Of a stretch of 64,000 bases of DNA, positions 1-11,400 are shown piece after piece. Within the stretch, counting starts at the first letter, position 1. Each line of letters begins with the position of its first letter. The notes under the pieces are model-generated. The model saw only the letters and a program-made list of their open reading frames with translations. It searched no databases and was not told the DNA's origin. Source of the stretch: an uncultured Flavobacteriales bacterium (GTDB taxonomy: Bacteria; Bacteroidota; Bacteroidia; Flavobacteriales_D; Parvicellaceae); NCBI GenBank assembly GCA_943788115.1, contig CALSPA010000005.1, positions 62,001 to 126,000 of the forward strand, given 5' to 3'. Both the position numbers and the translations under genes were made by a program.

Positions 1-121
1 TTTTTATTCTAATAAAATAGAATCCCTTCTATCGAGCAACTAAGAAATTTCATTAGAGTTAATGATCTAAGAAAGGATAACCCTATATAAGTCGTTTAAT
101 TAATTAAATTTGATAAAATTA

Positions 122-129
122 TATATTCG
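122..129 (+). promoter_or_regulatory. -7 box of Bacteroidota type before the OmpA gene
   Basis: TATATTCG resembles the TAnnTTTG -7 element of Bacteroidota. It ends only six bases before the ATG at 136, so the transcript would have almost no leader. No convincing -33 TTG was fixed. Confidence 0.4.
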
Positions 130-135
130 TAAAAT

Positions 136-2768
136 ATGAGAAAGCTATTTTTTTTATTATTCATTATTTGCAGCACCCCAATTTTTAGTCAAGAATTTTC
201 AGGAATTAATCAAAGTAATTATTCAGGTGCTTTAGGGGTTGATTTTAATCCAGCAAATATTGTGGATAATAGGATGAAGGTAGATCTTTTTGTTGGCACC
301 TCCTTTACTGGGCATAATAACTATATCTACATGAATACTTCTAACATGCCTGGAGGTTGGTATTCATCTTACGCAGGAACTCAATCAGCAGATACAACTT
401 GGAGAAATCAACCATGGTTTGAAAAAGTCATTGGTTCGGATTCAGCTGATTATTACATGAATTTAGGTCAAGGGAATTATTTTGTAACAGATCCTTCTGA
501 TCTTGGGAAACAAACCCTACAGAGGAATTGTTAATTTAAATGTTGATCTATTTAATTTAATGGTTACACTAAATAGAAAATCTGCTATTGGTTTACAAGT
601 TAAACATAGAACATTAGTTAACGTAGATCATATTGCTCCCGAGCTAGTTACTTTATCTTTGAACTCCTTAGATTACTCGTCTTTATGGAATTTAGATCTA
701 TCTGATCAGTTGTTAAATGTTTCTTTTAATTCTTGGATAGAATACAACTTAAGCTATGCTCAAGTTATTAAAGAAGATGGTGAACATTTTGTGAAAGCTG
801 GTGGTAAGCTTAAATTTTTACAAGGCTTAGGAGCTGCATATGTTCATACAGACAATGTAGACTATAACTTCCAAGATGCAGATTTTGCGAACTATGTTCA
901 AGGAGATTTTAGCTATGGATATTCTCAGAATTTAGGTGGATATATAGAACAACTGGACTCAAATGGGCAGTTTGTTTCAGCAGATTATCAATTTTCTGGA
1001 GATGATTTTGCATTACATTCTAACCTTGGTTTTGGTGTAGATATTGGTGGAGTATATGAATGGAGACCAAATTGGAAAGAATATAAGTACGACATGGATG
1101 GGGAGACTAATTTGTGGAGAAAAGATAAGAATAAGTATAAGTTAAAAGTATCGTTTGCTATTAATGACATTGGTGGAATGCGTTATACTAAAGGAGATTT
1201 AAGTAGAGATTTTACTGCCAATTTGGGCGTTAATAGTTCTACATTCCAACCTTATGATTTAGAAATATTTGATACTATAAGTGGTTTCCAATCATTCGAC
1301 AACTTAGTCGATTATTTAGCCACTAATGATTCAATTGCTACAAATGACATTACTTTGAGTGATGAAAATGTAGATTATTTTAGAATCAATTTGCCAACTA
1401 ATATCAACTTGGCTGTCGATTATCACATATGGAATGATTTTTATGTTGACGCGAGAGCTATAATTGGATTTCAAAGAAATAATGATCCAAGTAAGGTTAG
1501 ATTGCCAAGTGTTTTTACATTAACACCAAGGTATGACTATAAATATATTGGGGTTTCTTTACCCTTGTCTTATAGTGGGTTTTATGGCTTTAGAACAGGT
1601 TTAGGCTTAAGGTTTGGACCTTTAGTTATTGGAATGGCAGACATTAAACCGTTGCTTGCTCCTGGAAAAGATAAAAACATTAGAGGCGCAAATATTTATG
1701 CTGGTCTAAAGTTTTGGATGTTTAATAAGCACCTTAAAGACAATGATAAAGACAAAGTTTCCAATAAAAAAGATGAGTGTATTGACTTAGCAGGAGTTTG
1801 GGAATTTATGGGTTGTCCAGATTCTGATGGAGATGGAATTAAGGATACTGAAGATGCGTGTCCTTTAGATTCTGGTCTCGTTGAATTTCAAGGATGCCCA
1901 GATACAGATAGGGATTCAATTATTGATAAGGATGATATGTGTCCTGAAGTTGCCTGGTTTGTTAGCGTTCAAAGGCTGTCCAGATACAGATAATGATAGT
2001 ATCATGGATAAAGATGATGACTGTCCTAATGTTCCTGGGTTGTTGGCTTTTAAAGGCTGTCCAGATACTGATGGGGATGGAATTAAAGATTTAGATGATT
2101 TATGTCCAAATGCTGCTGGGCCTAAAGCAAATGAAGGTTGTCCAGATACAGATAAAGATGGCTTGTTTGATTATTTAGATGAATGTCCTGAAGTACCTGG
2201 ACCTAAAGATAACAGAGGTTGTCCATGGCCAGACACTGATAATGATGGAATCTTAGATAAAGATGATGATTGTCCAAATAATCCAGGTCCAAAATCTAAT
2301 AATGGTTGCCCTTATGCAGATACAGACAGTGATGGAGTTTTAGATAAAGATGATGATTGTGTAAATACTCCTGGTCCAAAATCTAATAACGGGTGTCCAG
2401 AAATTAAAGAAGAAGAACAAGAGATTTTAAATACTGCTTTTGAAAATCTAGAGTTTGAGTCTGGAAAAAACATTATTAAAGAAGTTTCCTTCCCATCATT
2501 AGAAGAATTGGCTAATTTATTAATTAAGAAGAGTGATTGGAAAATTACCATTGCAGGTCACACTGATAATGTTGGCTCAGCTAAAACCAATTTAATACTA
2601 TCTAAAAAGAGATCACAAGCAGTAGCCGATTATCTAGAACAAAGAGGTGTGAATTCAAGTAGAGTATTTGTTCAATATTTTGGAGAAGAAAAGCCAGTAG
2701 CTGATAACAAAACAAAAGAAGGTAGACAGCAAAACAGAAGAGTTGAAATGACTATTATATTTGAATAA
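136..2768 (+). CDS. Outer-membrane protein with TSP3 repeats and C-terminal OmpA domain (two frameshifts)
   Basis: Probable envelope protein linking the outer membrane to peptidoglycan. A signal peptide (about residues 1-19, ending FSQ) is followed by a ~520-residue region rich in aromatic beta strands, resembling the DUF5723-type N-terminal part of such proteins. Eight Asp-rich TSP3-like calcium repeats (DTDxDGxxDxxDxCP, roughly 1738-2400) and a C-terminal OmpA peptidoglycan-binding domain with GHTDNVGS and a QQNRRVE end follow. The reading frame shifts +1 twice: in GGGAAAC at 505-511, and at about 1952, where GTT-G-CCT should read as Val-Pro. Removing one base at each site gives a continuous ~876-residue protein, so I treat it as one gene. 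The intact TSP3 copy next to the second site shows what the sequence should be. The family assignment of the N-terminal part is tentative; the TSP3 and OmpA parts are clear. Confidence 0.85.
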
Positions 2769-2800
2769 TAACATCGTCTCAACTAACTTTACAGCTGTAA

Positions 2801-4259
2801 ATGAAATATATAGTTAAATATTTCATCTTTCTTATTTGTTTTTACAGTCATTTTTTGGCTGTAAAAGGCCAAGATACTAATGTGGTTTTTGGTAGCATTC
2901 AAGAAAAGATGCCTAATTCAAAACCAATTGATTTTTTTCAATTAGAAAAAAATTGTGGGTTCATAATTGGAGACAAAAAAACAAAGCTTCCTTACAAATT
3001 CCTTTTTTTTGATTCTAGCTTAACGTTGATATCTGAATCTGAAATCAAGTTTTCGGCAAACGCTGGATATGTTCAATCAATTTTTGTAAACAAGCAATTA
3101 CATTTCTTTTGTTCAAAAACAAATGAGCTTGGAGAGCAAGAGTTGTTGGTGCAAAAAGTAGGGGAAAATGGCTTGATATCAGTCCCTTCTGTTTTAACAA
3201 AATATAAAAACAATGGGGGATATAAGACAGCCTTTAAAGTTTCTGTAAGCAGTGATCATAAAAAAATTGTTGTTCTAGTAGAGCAACCGTTTCAAAAAGA
3301 TAAAAAAGAAAAAATAACTTTAATTGTCTTTGATGAAACATTGAAGCTACAAAAAATCACAACGAAGACACTAGATGTTATGGTTAAGCATAAAAGAAAA
3401 AACTTTCCAATTATTGCTAATGATGGGAGCGTTTATGTTCTTAAGAAGTTTTACAATAAAAAAAAGTCAGTTTTATATTTATTTCTTTAACAATGAGACA
3501 AAAGAGCAAGCTAAAATTAGTTTGCGAAATAGAGATGTTATTTCTTTAATGTATACTATTTCTGATGAAGGAGTCTTAAATGTATTTGGATTTTTCTCAT
3601 CCCCTTTGCATGCTAACTATGAAGGTGTTTTTTCACTTAGATACAACAAATCTGTTCATCCAGAATTTAGAAATGAAGTTTTTCTTACCGAGAAAATGGT
3701 ACATTCATTTAAGTCAAAAAAAGAAATTAAATCAAAAGGATATGGGCTAGATAATTTCCATCTAAAATCAATTATTGTTGACTCTTTAAATAATACTTTT
3801 TTAATTGCAGAACACTTTAAAATTAACAATGAAAAAAACATTACCGAGCATTACAGAAAAGGGTTGATTGTTGTTAGGTTTAATAAAAAAGGCAACTTTG
3901 TTTGGGGAGAACCCTTGCTTTTAGAGCAGCATGAAAAGTATGAAAAGAAAAAAAATAGTTGGAGTTCTTCCATCCCATTTATTTTTAATAATAAATTAAA
4001 TGTAATTCATAATTCAGTTAATTATAAAGCAAAAAAGAATGATCCTGTTTTGGGCAATACAATTTTTAATTCACATTGGGCGAGTTTTGATAAAAATGGA
4101 ATGGCAACAAAAAATATAATGACTAAAATCAATGAATTTTCTGGCGAAAGAATGAGCTTGATGCCGAAATTAATTTCACAGGGTGAAAATGAATTGATGC
4201 TTTTAATGCAAAATGAGAATAAGAATAAATTCAGGTTAATTAAGATTAGCCTTAAATAA
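2801..4259 (+). CDS. Secreted protein of unknown function (one frameshift)
   Basis: I do not recognise this family. The product begins with a signal peptide (about 1-23, ending in VKGQ) and continues as a ~485-residue soluble, beta-rich protein with many Lys, Phe and Asn and no obvious catalytic motif. Spaced phrases such as 'LIVFDETLKLQK' and 'WASFDKNGM' could be blades of a propeller-like fold, which is a guess. The frame shifts +1 in the A8 run at 3458-3465; removing one A joins the two halves seamlessly. It starts 32 bases after the OmpA gene on the same strand and is probably co-transcribed. Its stop overlaps the stop region of the convergent murB gene by eight bases. Confidence 0.7.
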
Positions 4260-5265
4260 TATTAACTTCTTTTTCAAGCTTTATATTGAATTTCAAATTA
4301 ATATCGGCAATAATTTCATTACTTAATTCATGAATTTCACTTCCATTAGCGCCTCCGTAATTCACTAGAACTAACGCTTGGTTCTTATGAACTCCAAAGT
4401 TGTTTATAGTTTTACCTTTCCACCCAGCTTTTTCAATTAACCATCCCGCTGCAATTTTAACTTCATTTTCACTAATTAAATAGTGAGCTATTTTAGGATA
4501 TTTAGTTTCTAATTTTAAAAAGTCATTTTTGCTAATTATAGGGTTTTTAAAAAAACTGCCACTATTACCAATCTTTTTTGGGTCCGGGAGCTTTCTAGTT
4601 CTAATTTTAATAACCGCATTACTTACATCTTTAATCGTAGGGTTTTTAATATTAAGTAGCTCAATTTCTTTTAAAATGTCACCGTAATTGGTGTTTAATT
4701 GATGAGGTGTTTTATTTAGCCTAAAAACTACTTTTAGGATGATAAATTTATTTTTAAGTTCCTTTTTAAAAATACTCTCTCTGTATCCAAATTGACAATC
4801 TTTGTTTGTGAAACTTTCTAATTGTAATTTTTCAATATTAAAAGCTTCTAAGTAAAGAAATGTGTCTTTAATTTCAGAACCATATGCGCCAATATTTTGC
4901 ATCGGAGCGGCTCCTACATTTCCGGGAATTAAGCTAAGATTTTCTAATCCACCATAGTTGTTTTTTACACAGAACATGACAAACTCATGCCAGTTCTCAC
5001 CAGCTCCTACGGAAATATCTATGGTTGATTTATTTTCTTTTAAAATCTGAATGCCTAGAATGTCATTTTTTAAAACTAAAGCATCAACATTTTTGGTTAA
5101 AAGAAGGTTGCTACCTCCTCCAAGGACAAGTAAATTTTCATTTATAAATTCCTTTGTAGTTGCTATTTCTTTTAAATCATTAAATGATGTAAAAGAAGCG
5201 AAATATTTAGCATCTACATCAATTGCGAAAGTATTGTATTTGAGAAGAGATTTATTTTTTTCCAT
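4252..5265 (-). CDS. murB: UDP-N-acetylenolpyruvoylglucosamine reductase MurB
   Basis: Second committed step of peptidoglycan precursor synthesis in the cytoplasm: NADPH-dependent, FAD-linked reduction of enolpyruvyl-UDP-GlcNAc to UDP-N-acetylmuramate. The 337-residue length matches the E. coli-type enzyme. Visible motifs are the FAD-binding GGGSN at residues 49-53, IPGNVGAAPMQNIGAYG at 113-129, the GYRES segment at 160-164, and GNSGSFFKNP at 233-242, which contains the Ser expected to act as general acid. A Glu/Asn-rich C-terminal part follows. The gene stands alone on the minus strand, convergent with the 2801-4259 gene and divergent from the glycosyltransferase pair. The 117-base gap at 5266-5382 must carry both promoters. 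Confidence 0.95.
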   Translation of the reverse strand: MEKNKSLLKYNTFAIDVDAKYFASFTSFNDLKEIATTKEFINENLLVLGGGSNLLLTKNVDALVLKNDILGIQILKENKSTIDISVGAGENWHEFVMFCVKNNYGGLENLSLIPGNVGAAPMQNIGAYGSEIKDTFLYLEAFNIEKLQLESFTNKDCQFGYRESIFKKELKNKFIILKVVFRLNKTPHQLNTNYGDILKEIELLNIKNPTIKDVSNAVIKIRTRKLPDPKKIGNSGSFFKNPIISKNDFLKLETKYPKIAHYLISENEVKIAAGWLIEKAGWKGKTINNFGVHKNQALVLVNYGGANGSEIHELSNEIIADINLKFNIKLEKEVNII

Positions 5266-5382
5266 AACAATCTATAACAAACCTAAATATAAATTTGTTA
5301 TGGTATTATTATTAACCATTTAAATAATTAATTTTTTTTTAAAGTGGTAAATTTTTATTGAATAGCTTAATTTAGAATCCTA

Positions 5383-6499
5383 TTGGAAAAGAAAAAGATA
5401 ATAGTGTCTGTTACTAATGATTTAACTTATGATCAAAGAGTTCATAAAGTTTGTTTGTCATTAAAGGAACTAAACTTTGATGTTTTACTAGTGGGAAGAG
5501 TTTTAAAAGACAGTTCTCTGCTTGAAAGACCATATGCTACTAAAGAGATTTCATCTTTTGTTTAAAAAAGGATTCCTTTTTTATGCATCTTACAATATTA
5601 GACTCTTTGTTTTTCTTTTATTTCAGAAGGTAGATGTGTTGCATGCAAATGATTTGGATACTCTTTTTGCAAACTGGTTAATCTCAAGAATTAGAAAAAA
5701 AGAAATCATTTACGACAGTCACGAATATTTCACTGGAGTTCCAGAGATTCAGCACAGACCACTTGTTAAAAAAACATGGGAGAAAATCGAAAAATTAATA
5801 TTCCCTACCCTTAAGTATGTCTTTACAGTAAATCAATCAATTGCTGATATTTATAAAAATAAATACAATGTTGAAGTTAAGGTTTTAAGAAATTTACCTT
5901 TTAAAAATATAATTGAAAAAACTCAAACTAAAGAGAGCTTAAAATTGCCATTGAATAAAAGCATTATTATTCTACAAGGGGCAGGCATTAATATAGACCG
6001 TGGAGCTGAAGAACTTTTAGAAGCAATAGCCATTTCAGATAATTTATTTTTATGTATAGTGGGTAGTGGAGATGTAATTGATTTTTTAAAGAAGAGGAGT
6101 TGTTCTAAAGATTTAAGAGATAAGGTGTTGTTTACCGGTAAGCTAAATTATTCTGATATGATGCAATTTACCATGAATTCTTCTGTTGGCGTTAGCTTAG
6201 ATAAAGATACAAATATCAATTATCGACTAAGTTTACCTAACAAAATATTTGATTATGTAAAAGCTGACATTCCAGTTGTATGCAGTAACCTCATTGAAGT
6301 TACAGCCATTGTAAATCAATTTCAAATTGGGCTCATAAGTCCTAGCCATGATCCTCAAGATATTTTAAACACAATTAATAAGTTGATCGATAGTAATGAA
6401 CAAAATCAATACAAACCTAGCTTACAAAAAGCCATGGAAGTTTTGAATTGGGAAAATGAAGTAAAAGTTTTAATTAATACATATTTAGAGCTTGGATAA
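5383..6499 (+). CDS. Glycosyltransferase, GT4-like (one frameshift)
   Basis: Predicted cytoplasmic GT-B glycosyltransferase for cell-surface glycan assembly; donor and acceptor are unknown. The N-terminal 'VSVTNDLTYDQRVHKVCLSL' type opening and the later 'YDSHEYFTG', 'LQGAGINIDRGAEELLEAI' and 'LPNKIFDYVKADIPVVCSN' segments are typical of Bacteroidota GT4 family proteins. The start is TTG at 5383. The frame shifts +1 within AAAGAG at 5542-5547; dropping one base there gives a continuous ~371-residue protein of normal length. It overlaps the next glycosyltransferase by eight bases, so the two are probably translated together and act in the same glycan pathway. Confidence 0.8.
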
Positions 6500-7610
6500 A
6501 AACCTACATATTGTTTCATTTGATGTTCCTTACCCTGCTGATTATGGTGGTGTCATTGATGTTTTTTTTAAAATAAGGTCATTGTCTAGTTTAGGGGTTT
6601 CCATTCATTTGCATTGTTTTGATTATGGAAGAAATGAACAAAAAGAATTGTTAAAATACTGCTCTTCTGTGAAATATTACAAGAGGAAAGGTGGGTTTTA
6701 TTATTTATTTCACCACCATCCTTATATTGTAAGGACCAGAGTAAATAAGAGTTTGTTAAATGAATTGTTAATTGATGATTATCCTGTATTGCTAGAAGGT
6801 CTACATTTAGGTTGGTACATTAGGGAATTAAAAAGTAACAATAAAAAAGTTTTTTTAAGAGCTCATAATATTGAGCACAATTATTATACTCAATTAGCTA
6901 ATGTTGAACCTAATCTTTCAAAAAAAAGCTATTTTAAACTAGAAGCTAGCAAGTTGAAAAAGTTTGAAAAAGTTGTTAATTACTGCAATGGTGTTTTTAG
7001 TGTTTCAGAAAATGATAATGATTATTTTAAGAAAAATTACAATAAATCAATTTTAGTTTCACCATTTCATTCTAATAATAAAGTGAAATCAATTGAAGGA
7101 TTAGGTAGTTATGCCTTATATCATGGAAATCTTTCAGTTGTTGAAAATATAAAAGCTGTTGAGTTTTTGATTGAAAATGTTTTTGAAAACCTTGATTTTG
7201 AATTATTTATTGCAGGTAGAAATCCTAGCAATTCAATTCGCGAAAAAATTTCGCGATATAAAAACATACAATTATTTGAAAACCCTACAGAAAATGAACT
7301 TTTTGATTTAATTCAAAACGCACAAGTAAATGTTTTGCCAACTTTTCAAGCTACTGGACTTAAACTCAAATTAGTAGCTGCATTATTTGCTGGCAGACAT
7401 TGCTTGGTCAACAATTTCATGATTGCTGGTTCTGGAATAAATAAGTCTATAGTGTTATGTAATAATGCTAATGAATGGAGAGCTAATTTGTTGAAATTAA
7501 TGAATGTGCCATTCGATAATGAAATGATTTCATTAAGAGAAAAAGATGTCTTGCATTTTTCGAATAAAAAAAACGCAGTCAAATTAATTGAAACTATTTT
7601 TGATCAATAA
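6492..7610 (+). CDS. Glycosyltransferase family protein
   Basis: A second GT-B type glycosyltransferase of 372 residues. The N-terminal half opens with 'VSFDVPYPADYGGVIDVFFK', where a GGV loop is typical of donor/acceptor contacts in GT4 enzymes. The middle contains 'AHNIEHNYY', and the C-terminal half has 'YHGNLSVVENIKAVEFLI' and 'NVLPTFQATGLKLKLVAAL', which match the nucleotide-sugar binding half. The start is TTG at 6492, overlapping the end of the preceding glycosyltransferase in TTGGATAA. It ends two bases before the convergent ftsE gene. The substrate cannot be read from sequence; surface polysaccharide or glycoprotein glycan is the likely target. Confidence 0.8.
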   Translation: MDKNLHIVSFDVPYPADYGGVIDVFFKIRSLSSLGVSIHLHCFDYGRNEQKELLKYCSSVKYYKRKGGFYYLFHHHPYIVRTRVNKSLLNELLIDDYPVLLEGLHLGWYIRELKSNNKKVFLRAHNIEHNYYTQLANVEPNLSKKSYFKLEASKLKKFEKVVNYCNGVFSVSENDNDYFKKNYNKSILVSPFHSNNKVKSIEGLGSYALYHGNLSVVENIKAVEFLIENVFENLDFELFIAGRNPSNSIREKISRYKNIQLFENPTENELFDLIQNAQVNVLPTFQATGLKLKLVAALFAGRHCLVNNFMIAGSGINKSIVLCNNANEWRANLLKLMNVPFDNEMISLREKDVLHFSNKKNAVKLIETIFDQ

Positions 7611-7612
7611 GT

Positions 7613-8287
7613 TTATTTAATTGTTTTAATCTCAGTTAGAGTTTGATTTTCACATCTATAAGTGGTTGATGGGAATTTATTAATTATATCATAATCATGA
7701 GTTGCCATTACTATTGTCTTTCCGTTTTGACTTATTTCAAATAACAAGCTTATTATTTCTTCACTTGTTTGAGGATCAAGATTTCCAGTGGGTTCGTCAG
7801 CTAGTATTAAGTCTGGGTTGTTAACTAATGATCTAGCAATAGCTACTCTTTGTTGTTCTCCACCAGAAAGTTGATGAGGAAATTTAGTCGCTTTATCCTG
7901 CATATTTACTTTCTGTAAGAGCTCTTGAATAGCATCTTTTATTTTCGTTTTTCCTTTCCATCCAGTTGCTTTCATAACAAACTTTATATTGTCTTCGATA
8001 GATCTATCTGGAAGAAGCTGAAAATCTTGGAAGATAATTCCGAGCTTTCGTCTAAGAGATAATATTTTTCTTTTTTTAATTTTAATTAAGCTTTGATCTA
8101 AAACTGTTAGGTTGCCGCTTTTAACACTTATTTCACCATATAATGATTTTAGTAAGCTACTTTTCCCGCTCCCTGTTTTGCCAACCAAATAAACAAACTC
8201 TCCTTGAGATACATTTAAAGAAAGGTTCTTTAGAATAAGATTTTCATTTTGGTAGATGTCTACTTCATTTAGAGAAATATAATTCAT
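7613..8287 (-). CDS. ftsE: Cell-division ABC transporter ATPase FtsE
   Basis: ATP-binding subunit that with FtsX couples cytokinesis to periplasmic peptidoglycan hydrolase activation. Motifs over 224 residues: Walker A GKTGSGKSS (36-44), Q-loop FQDFQLLPD (about 86-94), signature LSGGEQQR (140-147), Walker B DLILADEP (159-166) and a H-loop at 'MATHDYD'. The small size, the opening 'ISLNEVDIYQNENLILKN' and the lack of any extra domain fit FtsE. No ftsX is adjacent, so a related small ABC ATPase of the LolD type cannot be fully excluded. The gene is monocistronic on the minus strand and convergent with the glycosyltransferase at 7610. Confidence 0.82.
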   Translation of the reverse strand: MNYISLNEVDIYQNENLILKNLSLNVSQGEFVYLVGKTGSGKSSLLKSLYGEISVKSGNLTVLDQSLIKIKKRKILSLRRKLGIIFQDFQLLPDRSIEDNIKFVMKATGWKGKTKIKDAIQELLQKVNMQDKATKFPHQLSGGEQQRVAIARSLVNNPDLILADEPTGNLDPQTSEEIISLLFEISQNGKTIVMATHDYDIINKFPSTTYRCENQTLTEIKTIK

Positions 8288-8439
8288 GTTTAAGTATGAA
8301 GAATTAATAAAAAGTTAGGATAAAGATGCTAAAACAATTTATAAGTTTCATATATCTTCTTTTAAGTTATTAAAATAATTTAAACACTATAGCGTTGAAA
8401 ATTAATAGAGCTCAGTATTTGCGTAGTACTTCCCCTAAC

Positions 8440-8447
8440 TATCTTTA
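8440..8447 (+). promoter_or_regulatory. Possible -7 box for the TPR-barrel operon
   Basis: TATCTTTA, close to the TAnnTTTG consensus, lies 36 bases upstream of the ATG at 8484 in a 196-base intergenic gap. The last base of the consensus is not met and no clear -33 element was fixed. Confidence 0.3.
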
Positions 8448-8483
8448 GCAAGTCTAAGTTTTTTTAGTTCATATCTCGAATCA

Positions 8484-11400
8484 ATGAAGAATAAAATTTT
8501 ATTAATAGGGGCTTTAATTTTTTCAGCAAATATTTTATTTGCTCAGAAAACAATGATCTTTTCTGATAGTTATAAAAACTATCGAGATGCTCAAGAACTT
8601 TTTGACAAGTCTAAATACAGTGCTGCTCAAAATAAATTCGGTCAAGTAATTGATGAAATTGATAATCCACAGGATGAGCTTAGAGTGGATTCAGAATTTT
8701 ACCATGCTGTTTGTGCTCTTGAACTATTTCATTTAGACGCAGAAATTTTGCTTAAAAGGTTTGTGCTTAATCATCCAGATCATCCCAAATCAAAAAAAGT
8801 TTTTTTCCAGTTGGGGAGACATAATTATAGGATTAAAAGATTCAACAAAGTAATTGAGTTTTTAAATCTTATAGACCCATATGATTTAACAGAAAAGGAA
8901 AGAATAGAATACCACTTTAAATTGGGTTACTCCTATTTTTATAAAAAGAAACAATCGGAATCGAAACCTCATTTTAAAGAAGTATTGTCTCAAGATTCAG
9001 ATTTTAAAATTCCTGCGACATATTACTTTAGTCACATTGCATATGACGAAGGGAACCTTCAGACTGCTCTTGACGGGTTTAAAAGTATTTCGTCTAATAA
9101 AATGTTTAAATCTATTGTACCTTACTACATTACTCAGATTTACCATAAGCAAAAAAAATACGATTTATTAATTGAATATGCCCCTCCATATTTAGACTCG
9201 GTTATTAAAAAAAGAAAGGGTGAGTTTGCAAAACTTATAGCTGATTCATATTACTATAACGAGCAATACGAAAATTCTATTCCATATTTTAAAGAGTTTA
9301 AAAAATCTGTTAACGCAACTAGAGAAGATAATTACCAAGTTGGTTATGCTTATTACAGAACAAAAGAATTCGAAAAAGCTGTTATGTACCTTATGAGGGT
9401 TGCTACAAAAAAAGATGGTATATCACAAACAGCGTACTATCATATGGCAGACTGTTACTTAAAGCTTGAAGAGAAAGATTATGCTCGAAATGCATTTCAG
9501 GCAGCAAGTAAACTTGATTTCGAACCGGAGATTAAACAAAATTCACTTTTTAATTATGCTAAGCTTGCATATGAATTAAGCTATAACCCTTACGATGAAG
9601 CCATAGATGCTTTTCATCAATACATAGATACTTATCCAAATTCACTTGAAGTTAGCGAGGCTTATGAGTTTTTGATAAAAGTATACATGACTACAAAAAA
9701 TTATGATGATGCTTTAGAGTCATTAGATAGAATTGCAGATAAAGATGATAGATTAAAGGTAGCTTATCAAACAATTGTATTTAATAGAGCAGTAGAGCTT
9801 TATCACAATGAATCTTTTCAGTTAGCTAGAGAACATTTCTCTAGTGTAAAAAAATACCCTATTGATAAAAGTTTAAACTCTATAAGTGTTTTTTGGAAAG
9901 CTGAATGCAGCTATCACATGCAACAATATCAAAAGGCAATTCAATATTATTTAGAATATAAGCTTGAACCAGGTGCTGTTTTAACTAAACAATATAGAGA
10001 GGCTGATTATAACATTGGTTATTCTTATTTTAAAATGGCTAAACCATTTAAATCAAGCAATTCGTTAACTATAACTGATGCTGAAAGGTCAGATTTTTTG
10101 AATCGAAGTATTACCTCGTTTCGAAATTATATTCAACAAGCAACACAAGTTTCAAAAAAGAACTTAAAAGATGCATATTTAAGAACAGCAGATTGTTATT
10201 TTATTTTAAAAAATGATCTTCTTGCCATTGATTATTACGACAATGCTCTAAGAACAAATGAGGGGAATTTAAGCTATGCTTATTATCAAAAAGCAACTGC
10301 TCAAGGTTTAATACAAGATTATGAAGGGAAAGTTAATACTCTTTCTGAATTGACTAGGTTATATCCTAATTCAAAATATCAAGTAATGTCTTTATTAAAC
10401 ATGGCTCAAACCTTTAATGATTTAGGAGAAAATCAAAAAGCAATAGCTTCATATAAAAATTTTATTGAAAATTATCCAACCAATAATTTTATTTCTAGTG
10501 CTTTGGTTGAAATTGGAGGAATTTATTTGAAAGAAAGAAATTATTCAGAGGCTGAAAAATATTTTCTTCAGGTAATAGCTCAATATCCAGATGCTGAATC
10601 TGAGAACACCCTTGCCGTTGAATTAATGAAAGAAGTTTATTCTGGAAGAGATAATTTACCTGGATATTATGATTGGCTAAATTCACAAGGAATTGAGGTT
10701 TCTCAAAATGAAAGAGATTCAATTCTTTGGATGCCTGTTAAAGATGCAAGAGATAATGGTGATTGTGAAATGCAACTATTAAAGGGAGCGGAATATTTGA
10801 CCAATATTCAAAATCCAAAACATGAAATAAGTGCTCACTATTATATTGGGAATTGTTTATATGCAGATGGAAAAGTTAACGAAGCGTTAGCACATTATAA
10901 TTTTATCGTAAGTAAACCAAATAACAATTATTACTCTGAAGTTTTAAGGTATGCAGGCAATATAAGTTATGACTTAAAAGACTATGGCCAAGCACTAGGA
11001 CACTATTCAACGCTAGAAAAAGTAGCTGTTATTGACGATGATTTAAGAATCTCTATAATTGGTCAGATGAGGGCCTTTTGGAATTTAAAAAACTATTCAT
11101 CGACTGTTGAATATACAGACAAAACCTTGGCTCTTTCCGATCTTGATGACCATGTTACTATTGAATCACTTTTGTACAAGGGTAAATCTTTAAAACAAAT
11201 GAAGCAATATGAATTAGCTTTACTTGCACTTGATTCAGCTACCCTTATAACAAAAGGAATAAAAGGTGCAGAAGCGAAATTTCATAAGTGCGAAATTTTA
11301 TATATGCAACAAGAGCATGAGTTATGTGAAAACGAAATAATGGATCTAGTAAAACAAAAACCGTCTTATGATTATTGGTTAGCTAGAGGAATTATATTAT

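Noticed and set aside
1-135. Remnant of an upstream gene at the window start
   Set aside because: No frame gives a recognisable protein; only a -7-like box near the end is supported.
5266-5382. Small hairpin ATGGT...ACCAT between murB and the glycosyltransferases as an RNA element
   Set aside because: The stem is only five pairs in a very AT-rich gap, so chance is a sufficient explanation.
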